DNA of 64,000 nucleotides, from positions 146,904,419 through 146,968,418 of the forward strand of contig OZ020611.1 of assembly GCA_963971575.1 (NCBI GenBank). The letters run 5' to 3'. The notes beneath the pieces were generated by a model. That model searched no databases, was not told where the DNA came from, and saw only the letters and a list, made by a program, of their open reading frames with translations. This document shows, in pieces, positions 58,140 through 64,000 of this stretch. Every line of letters begins with the position of its first letter. Position 1 is the stretch's first letter. Made by a program: the position numbers and the translations under genes. The stretch comes from Liopterus haemorrhoidalis. Taxonomy: Eukaryota; Arthropoda; Insecta; Coleoptera; Dytiscidae.

Positions 58140-58196
58140 TTTATTTCAGAAATGTTGATGTGGCCCGCTTCCGAAAAGTTTGTAGACCCCTGTTCT
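58140..58196. repeat. Right end of a hAT-like element
   Basis: GTGGCCCGCTTCCGAAAAGT ... GTAGACCCCTG is the reversed form of the common hAT terminus CAGGGGTCTACAAAC...GCGGGCCAC. No confident partner end. Confidence 0.4.
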
Positions 58197-58199
58197 AAG

Positions 58200-60610
58200 C
58201 AGTTGGAATATGTGGACTAATACGGACTCCACACCACACTCGCATGCTCGAGGTGACTCCTGACTAGTCCGGAGTACAACGATTAATGTCAACATAGTTG
58301 GTGAAATGATCTATGAAGTATGTCCTTTTTAAAAGACGCGCATTTTACATTGCTGTCAATCAACTGTAGGTATGGAAATGAAAACTGTATAAGTTTTTCA
58401 CGGTACCTACATCGCGTATGTTAAGTTTTGCCAGTAAATGGCGTTTAGTTACTGTATGTCGCTACTGGGATAATTAAAGTCACGGTAGGTCTTTTATAAC
58501 TGAAGTCGTATCTAGGTCCTGATTAGCGAACCGAACCGGTAATGTAAAGTCCGTACTATATTAGTTTTGAAGATCGCAAGAAAATAATAAAATTTAGGGA
58601 ACTCATTACGGAACATGTAGTTTAACAATATGATTATAGTTATACGGGATAATTATTTTATGCCGATCATCAAAAGTAATATGGTATGTTCTATACCACT
58701 TCATGTAACATTTTTGTCTAGTTTGGATGGGTTCCCGGGCACAATCCACTCTGTGTCGGTTTTTGTCGTGAACCTAGAGATTTACCGAATTCAGTTGGAC
58801 TCGTTCGAATATGCTCCGCACTCGGACGGTTCGCCGTAAGATTGCCATACGTTCACGACACGTAAATTTCATTACAGGTACATTACAGATTCGGCTCGCT
58901 AATCTTTATATGCATTCTCGGTTTAATGGGATATCCGAACCGTACTTCATCGGACTTGGCCCAGTGTGCTATTTTCGTTCCCAAAAATTAGTTCAGTAAA
59001 AGATCGCCGTTTTCAAACGATTGAAGAGAAAATCGGAACTGATCTAAAAGCGATTCCACAAAGAGTCTATAAAAAGTGTTTCTAGAAGTGGAAAAGACGG
59101 TGGTAGCGATGTGTAGCGCAGAAGGGCAGTATTTCGAAAGTGATAATTTGAATGTAAAATAATTTCCTATTAATAAATTTATATTCATTTCTTAGCTTCG
59201 TGCAGATCTGAATCGAAATTTTATATTCTTAAGTTGTCACGATCTCACTTTTTAACGATTGAAGTGGGCTTTTGCTAAACAAAATGATCAAAAGCTCCAT
59301 TTAACCGTTAAAAGATACATATAGATATATATTTTGAAAGCCAAGGAAAGAATTATATCTACACTTGGGTTTTCCGAGATTACAGCAATAGTATTTTAGA
59401 CGTTTCGTCTACAATCTATGTTTATTTGAGCATAGATAAGTTTAATGTTGCTACTTAATGTGCAGTTATATTAAACTTTTAAGAGTTTTCCGTTGTACTC
59501 GTATCTTATTCTGGAGAAAATAAAAATTAATTTCAATTTATATACAACAGTTCTTAATTCTACTCTAAAATGGCGAACCATGAACAGAATTTGTTATGAG
59601 GCTTTATTAATTCTTTACAGTTCCTACAACTTGTGCTAAAGCTCTGCCATTTTAACCATTAAAATACAGAGTAAAACATTTACATTTTAACAAAATCAAT
59701 AACCAATTTTATTAAAATTAAAAATTAATATTTCATTTATATTAAATAATACAAAACTTTGATATAGGAAAAGGACTGATAACGTACTTTTTTGAATTTT
59801 GTTATCCAAAAGTTTTTCTAATTTTAACCGTTTTATCAGGAATGGCCCGCGGAATGTATGTGGCCCACGGAGCCACTTATTTTATTTTTTATTTGCTTGG
59901 CAGAACTTTTGAATATTCTCTTTATTTTTTGCTCTTCAGATTTTTGGATTTATTTTTGTTTTTCACGCCAGATCTTTTAGGGTTCCTCTGTTTGCTTATC
60001 AGATACTTTGGAATTTTTTTTTCAGTTTGTTTGATTTCCCCGAATTTTTTTGTTCTGACCCGCGAATGCGTTCGGTTGGACACAATATGTCCCGCGTTAG
60101 TAAAAAGTTGTCCATGCTTGCATTATACAGAGCAATTAGTAGTACTATTATTCACTTTTTAAAAATCAGCAGAACTTTTCATTAATTTTCTGTTTTTAAA
60201 TGTCTAATTTCATATTGCCTGCGCATCTAAAATTATTGCAGTAATTTTGGCTGTTTTCGTTAGTTTCCATCAACACTGCACGCAGTAGCGGAACTATCGG
60301 CTCGCTGGCGGAGGCACGCTATTTAGTGGCCCATCGAACCTATAAATGACTTTTTTTTGTAGTAGTATTTCCCGACAAAAAAATTAAAAACCTACTAAGT
60401 GGCCCAAATTTATTTCTGGGGGGTGGCAAAAAAATGAAGTTATGCCACAGTGTGTGAGGAACTAATTTTCCAATCTAGTGACTTAATGTTTGAATGGAAA
60501 ATTTAACCAATTATTTTTGAGCTTTTATAAAATAGGTTATTTGTCAATTTAAAATGAGCTTGATAATGACTCTGATTATTCATATTCAAATTTGACATTT
60601 GAAATTTAAA
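58200..60610. other. No gene confirmed
   Basis: Includes a plus frame 59842-60162 (106 codons) that is Phe/Leu-rich, lies beside GGCCCGCGGAATGTATGTGG-type MITE sequence and is probably spurious. 60290-60450 has CTATTTAGTGGCCC / AGTGGCCCAAATTTA repeats of a MITE type. Confidence 0.35.
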
Positions 60611-60615
60611 CTGTC

Positions 60616-61155
60616 ATGCGCAAGTTAGTCAACCTTAAAAAAAATCATTTAATATTTGAGATGCTGGCAGATAACAAGAAAAAAATACTATCTAGTTTTG
60701 AAACCACAACAGAGTGCGGCATAAGTCAGTTCATCGAAAATGCAAGTGTACCTGTTTCATCTGGAATTCATTGCAATTTATCTCTTATAATGTCGTCATA
60801 TTATGATGTCGTTTTCGATGTCCTGGAGGCATCTGTCTGCTACAGATTAGCAAATTCTAACACACAGTCCAGGCTATTCAGGAAATTAAGTTTGTTCTGC
60901 TATAAGCATGTGAGGCCTCACAAGTTGCAGAAAAACCTTCTAACCAACTATAAACATTTATCGACTAAGCAGGGTGAGGCAACACTTATGTTCACCCATA
61001 AAAGAGTTTTTTTTTTTAACCAAAGAACAGGACTAAATGTCCCAATTACACTGTGGCTCACAAACATCCATGCCCTGACCGGGATTCGAACCCGGGATCT
61101 TTGGCTCGTGAAGCAGAAGCGCTACCTCTACGCTGATAAGGCCGACGAGTTATAA
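60616..61155 (+). CDS. Hypothetical 179-aa frame, C-terminus supplied by an antisense SINE
   Basis: An open frame beginning MRKLVNLKKNHLIFEMLADN. The first ~130 residues have no recognised domain and mixed composition (SLIMSSYYDVVFDVLEASVC). The last ~45 residues (TGIRTRDLWLVKQKRYLYAD) are the antisense translation of a tRNA-derived SINE, a known source of false 'GIRTRDL' tails. It could be a chance frame or a decayed exon. No splice or promoter evidence. Confidence 0.25.
   Translation: MRKLVNLKKNHLIFEMLADNKKKILSSFETTTECGISQFIENASVPVSSGIHCNLSLIMSSYYDVVFDVLEASVCYRLANSNTQSRLFRKLSLFCYKHVRPHKLQKNLLTNYKHLSTKQGEATLMFTHKRVFFFNQRTGLNVPITLWLTNIHALTGIRTRDLWLVKQKRYLYADKADEL
61009..61150 (-). mobile_element. 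tRNA-derived SINE
   Basis: On the minus strand, GTCGGCCTTATCAGCGTAGA followed by a perfect Pol III B box GGTTCGAATCC (61082-61092), a short unique tail GGACATTTAGTCCTG and a poly-A tail (T-run at 61009-61018 on plus). A GAGTT pair flanks it, but duplication length is ambiguous beside the A tail. The cloverleaf is not complete enough for a working tRNA gene. The shared CAGG(G)CATGGA after the B box suggests kinship of its head with the SINE at 27255. Confidence 0.8.
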
Positions 61156-61915
61156 AAATATTGTTCAAATTAAGATATTATTATTTTTAAAACTTATTTG
61201 GGGCAATAGAGCTTAGATGATAACTGTATCATTTTTATTTATTTTTTGTTATGATTCTCATTACTGTTATTACTGTTATGACTCATAACAGATTACTGGT
61301 ATGAGTCACAAGACCACAAAAAATCGCTTTTCTCAATAATTTTGTTATGTAACAAAAGCTCTATAATAATCAGCCGTATGAATAAAGTTGAAGTAAATGC
61401 TCATAAATAGAAGGTAGATGTAAAAGCATTTGCTTCGAGTAAAACGTCGGAGTAAAAGCATTTGCTTCTTTTTATATGAATAATGATTACCTTTTACTTA
61501 CAAGTCAATGCTTCTACCGGTGAGCAAAAGTTTATGTCGAAACCTATATGTACAGACCCAGGGTACAGTACAGTGTAGACGTAAGGGGGCCTTACATCTA
61601 TCTTACCATTACCCCGAATAAGTTTTATTTGAAAAATATTTTTTACTAAGGAAATAATCGAGGTGAACTTAAGTGTGGCCTCACCCTGTATAATGACCTG
61701 TCAGTTGGTTCAGATGCCAACAGGATACTCATGGACAGGCTGATATTCTTCCTTAGGGAATCGTGGTTATTGTTTTATGTGTGAAGCCTTGCACCTTATT
61801 TTAATGTATTTTATTATTTTCTGTGAAGTTCGACATGCCGTTACCATCACCCTGAGTCTGTTCATATTTTCGAACAGACATTTATTCTATTTATTTGCGT
61901 TAGTCTATTTAGTTA
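61156..61915. other. No feature recognised
   Basis: Contains (ATTACTGTT)-like short repeats at 61257-61290 and AAGCATTTGCTTC pairs at 61424-61470; no gene. Confidence 0.35.
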
Positions 61916-61923
61916 TGTATAAG

Positions 61924-62234
61924 CAGGGCCGGCGCGAGGGACTGTTGGCGCCCGTAGGCAAGATTTAATTGAGCGCTCCTAGGCATGGCCTAACTAGTTT
62001 TTTTCAAGCCCTGGGGAAGACCTAAAAAAAATTCACACTTCTACATGTGAAATGAAGACCTAAAAAAAAAAACTTCCCTTCTAAATTTCAAATGAAGACC
62101 TAAAAAAAAGGTCCTTACTTCTAAATTTCAAGTGAAGACCTAAAGAAAAATGTTACTTTTACCTTCATTTGGCATTTGGCGCCCTTTCGAGTCTCACGTC
62201 AGCGGCGCCCGCATGCCCGCTTCCGCCGGCCCTG
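61924..62234. mobile_element. 311-bp hAT-like MITE, CAGGGCCGGCGCGAGG ends
   Basis: CAGGGCCGGCGCGAGG at the left and CCGCCGGCCCTG at the right. 8-bp flanks TGTATAAG / TTTATAAG (61916-61923, 62235-62242) differ at one base. The interior is a four-unit minisatellite AAGACCTAAAAAAAAGGTCC. Same termini as 21023-21196. Confidence 0.85.
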
Positions 62235-62316
62235 TTTATAAGAATTAATTAATTTATTTATTTAGATGGGCTGTGTTAGGCGCAAAAAGCTATCGTTGCT
62301 GTGAGCAATATATATA

Positions 62317-63560
62317 CCAGGTCTACAAGTATGAAATGCGGATTTTTTTTAAAAATAAATCACATTAAACTCAAAAGAACAGTAAAAGTTTATTTATTCA
62401 AAGTATGCTCCATTAGAAGTTGTACATTTTTCCCATCTTTCAGGCAATTTGTGAATACCTCGTCAGTAGAACTCTTCCCCTTTCCCCGCAAATCATTCAT
62501 CTAGCTATTCTTTCACATTTTCATATGAACAAAAGTGCTGCTCGGTATGTGCGTGACCCATCGATGCGAATAAGCGGTAATCTGAAGGGGCCAAGTCTGG
62601 TGAGTAAGCGGCATGGGGTAGCACTTCCCACTTGAGTGCCTCCAATGTGTTGCAAACTGCTTTTGCCTTATGTGATGGAGCGTTATTGTGAAGAAAGATT
62701 ACCTTGTGCTATCTTCTTTCGTATTCTGGTCGTTTTATGAGCAGCGAATGGTTCAATTCGATCAGTTGTTGTTGGTAGCGTTAGGTATTAACTGTTTCAC
62801 CAGGTTTTAACAATTCATAATAGACCACACCCTTTTGGTCCCACCAAGTACAGAGCATTGTCTTTTTGCCAAAGCGATTCGGTATTGCAGTTGATGTGGA
62901 TGGTGAGCCTGGGTTCACCCATGATTTTTTGCGTTTGGGATTTTCAAAATAAATCCATTTTTCATCGCCAGTAATGATACGATGCAAAAAAGACTTTCTT
63001 TTGTATTGTGCAATAAATATTTCGCAAGTGTTTTTGCGTTTTTCCATCTGCCTCTCATTCAATGCATATGGAACCCATCTGCCGACTTTCTGGATCTTAC
63101 CCATCTCTCGTAGGCGATTGAAAACAGCTTGTTGACTAACGCCTAACTGCTCTGCTAGTTGTTTTTGTGATTGACTATCTTCCTGTAGCAATGTTTCCAA
63201 TTTTGTATCTTGATCAAAGTTACCACTTTTGAAGCGCCGAAACCGTCGTTCACACGTATCTTGCGATGGAGCATATTCACCATAAGCTTCTCGAAGCAGT
63301 CGGTATGATTCAGCAGCAGTTTTTTTCAAATGAAAACAAAACAGTAGTACTGTCCGCGAATGCTCTTTATTTGGCACAAAATTTTACATTTGTAACACAG
63401 AAAAACAAAACTATATGATCACTTTTCAAATTATAACCTATACGCATTTGACACTTAATGATAACTTAACAAAACGCCATATGTGTTGAAACTTTGAACT
63501 ATACACTCGGTTTGCGCGGCAAGTTTGAAAAAAATCCGCATTTCATACTTGTAGACCTGA
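62317..63560 (-). mobile_element. Near full-length mariner element
   Basis: Inverted ends (C/T)CAGGTCTACAAGTATGAA, continuing ATGCGGATTTTTTT, with TA on both sides (62315-62316, 63561-63562). At 1244 bp it is close to the normal ~1.3 kb and carries a complete-length but interrupted transposase frame. Confidence 0.88.
62394..63377 (-). pseudogene. Mariner transposase, 328 codons, five nonsense codons
   Basis: Starts [21 protein letters not shown] helix-turn-helix pair follows ([40 protein letters not shown]), then the first catalytic motif [39 protein letters not shown], the second motif LHNNAPSHKAKAV (normally LHDN: the catalytic Asp is Asn here) and YSPDLAPSDYRLF with the third Asp. No frameshifts. 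Premature stops fall after PGETVNT, after YERR, after NVKE, at LDE|FAG and at EEFY|RGI. Most look like single transitions, e.g. TGG to TAG/TGA. The element is inactive but recent enough to align end to end. Confidence 0.88.
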
Positions 63561-63564
63561 TATA

Positions 63565-64000
63565 TATATATAAATAAATAAAATTAACTAACTAACAGCT
63601 TCAGTACTGTAGTTGGAATACACTAACTAAACACCATAGCCAATAAAAATCTGTGGCAACTCAAATAGCAAATAGAAATAAGGTAGGAAATTAAGAAGCG
63701 AAAATTTAAGTAAGTTGATCATAACTTTAAACGAGAACCGCAAGGAGTATTGGATTGAAATCTACTAGGCAAAGGAAGAGTTGGTAGACCAGACAGACAT
63801 ATCGATGCACCGTATAGAAAGAAAGGAATGAAGCTGGAGTCTAATTTTTAGCGGGCGTCATTAAAATGAGGCCTAATAAAATCATATGAGGCATAAAATG
63901 AATAGTCCTAATACTTAAATTACTAGATCACGAGATTTATCGAGAACGCATTGATCGCGTAATAGGAGGAACTTACTGTATACATTTTATTCTTTTTTAG
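63565..64000. other. Right edge; faint reverse transcriptase tail
   Basis: 63715-63850 (plus) reads in two frames ...LLGKGRVGRP and RQTYRCTV*KERNEAG, like the GKRxxGRPxxTWRRTVExE tail of non-LTR reverse transcriptases. The rest is unrecognised. Confidence 0.3.

Noticed and set aside
59842..60162. Phe/Leu-rich 106-codon plus frame resembling a membrane protein
   Set aside because: Hydrophobicity comes from T-rich DNA; adjacent GGCCCGCGG strings point to a decayed MITE.
61075..61150. Possible functional tRNA gene
   Set aside because: B box is perfect, but the cloverleaf is incomplete and a SINE tail with poly-A follows.

Overview
The window is AT-rich, intron-bearing eukaryotic DNA, most likely from an insect. 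The main reason is a split gene for a ZAD-type C2H2 zinc-finger protein, a family expanded in arthropods. Mariner, hAT, PIF/Harbinger, Helitron, RTE-like and tRNA-SINE remnants fit this. Two further coding remnants (about 17.5 kb and 51.5-52.3 kb) resemble multicopy arthropod proteins I recall from Hemiptera and ticks, so Hemiptera is a guess. There are no operons, prokaryotic genes, CRISPR arrays or phage signals.

Layout. From 264 to 14626 (minus strand) lies one convincing gene: five visible coding exons encode a ZAD domain, an AT-hook, an acidic region and nine C2H2 fingers; the 3' end runs off the left edge. Its two large introns (6.2 and 5.5 kb) are filled with transposons, including a Helitron, a 1.2-kb hAT-like element and two Harbinger-like MITEs. 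From 17 to 34 kb are an orphan minus-strand first exon, a foldback element with ~220-bp inverted repeats, a three-level nest of hAT-like elements, microsatellites, a tRNA-derived SINE and two mariner-type transposase fragments. From 35.4 to 40.9 kb is a Helitron built of ~290-bp tandem repeats. A second Helitron is inserted into it on the other strand, and that one carries a ~119-bp tandem array which is itself split by a hAT-like MITE. From 42.4 to 46.5 kb are copies of a ~1-kb repeat family with a tRNA-like core, plus a deleted mariner. From 47.4 to 52.3 kb are a BESS-like fragment split by a hAT element that contains another hAT, an RTE-like 3' end, and a scrambled copy of a multicopy arthropod gene. 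From 54 to 64 kb are a Harbinger remnant, a microsatellite-bearing repeat, a second SINE, a hAT-like MITE and a near full-length mariner with five nonsense codons.

Only the zinc-finger gene is likely to be a functional host gene. The rest is mostly decayed mobile DNA, and target-site duplications read directly from the sequence date many of the insertions relative to one another. I saw no complete new biological system. The best leads are the nested Helitrons with a shared 31-codon frame, the repeat family with a tRNA-like core, the minisatellite shared between hAT-like families, and the inverted-middle gene copy.
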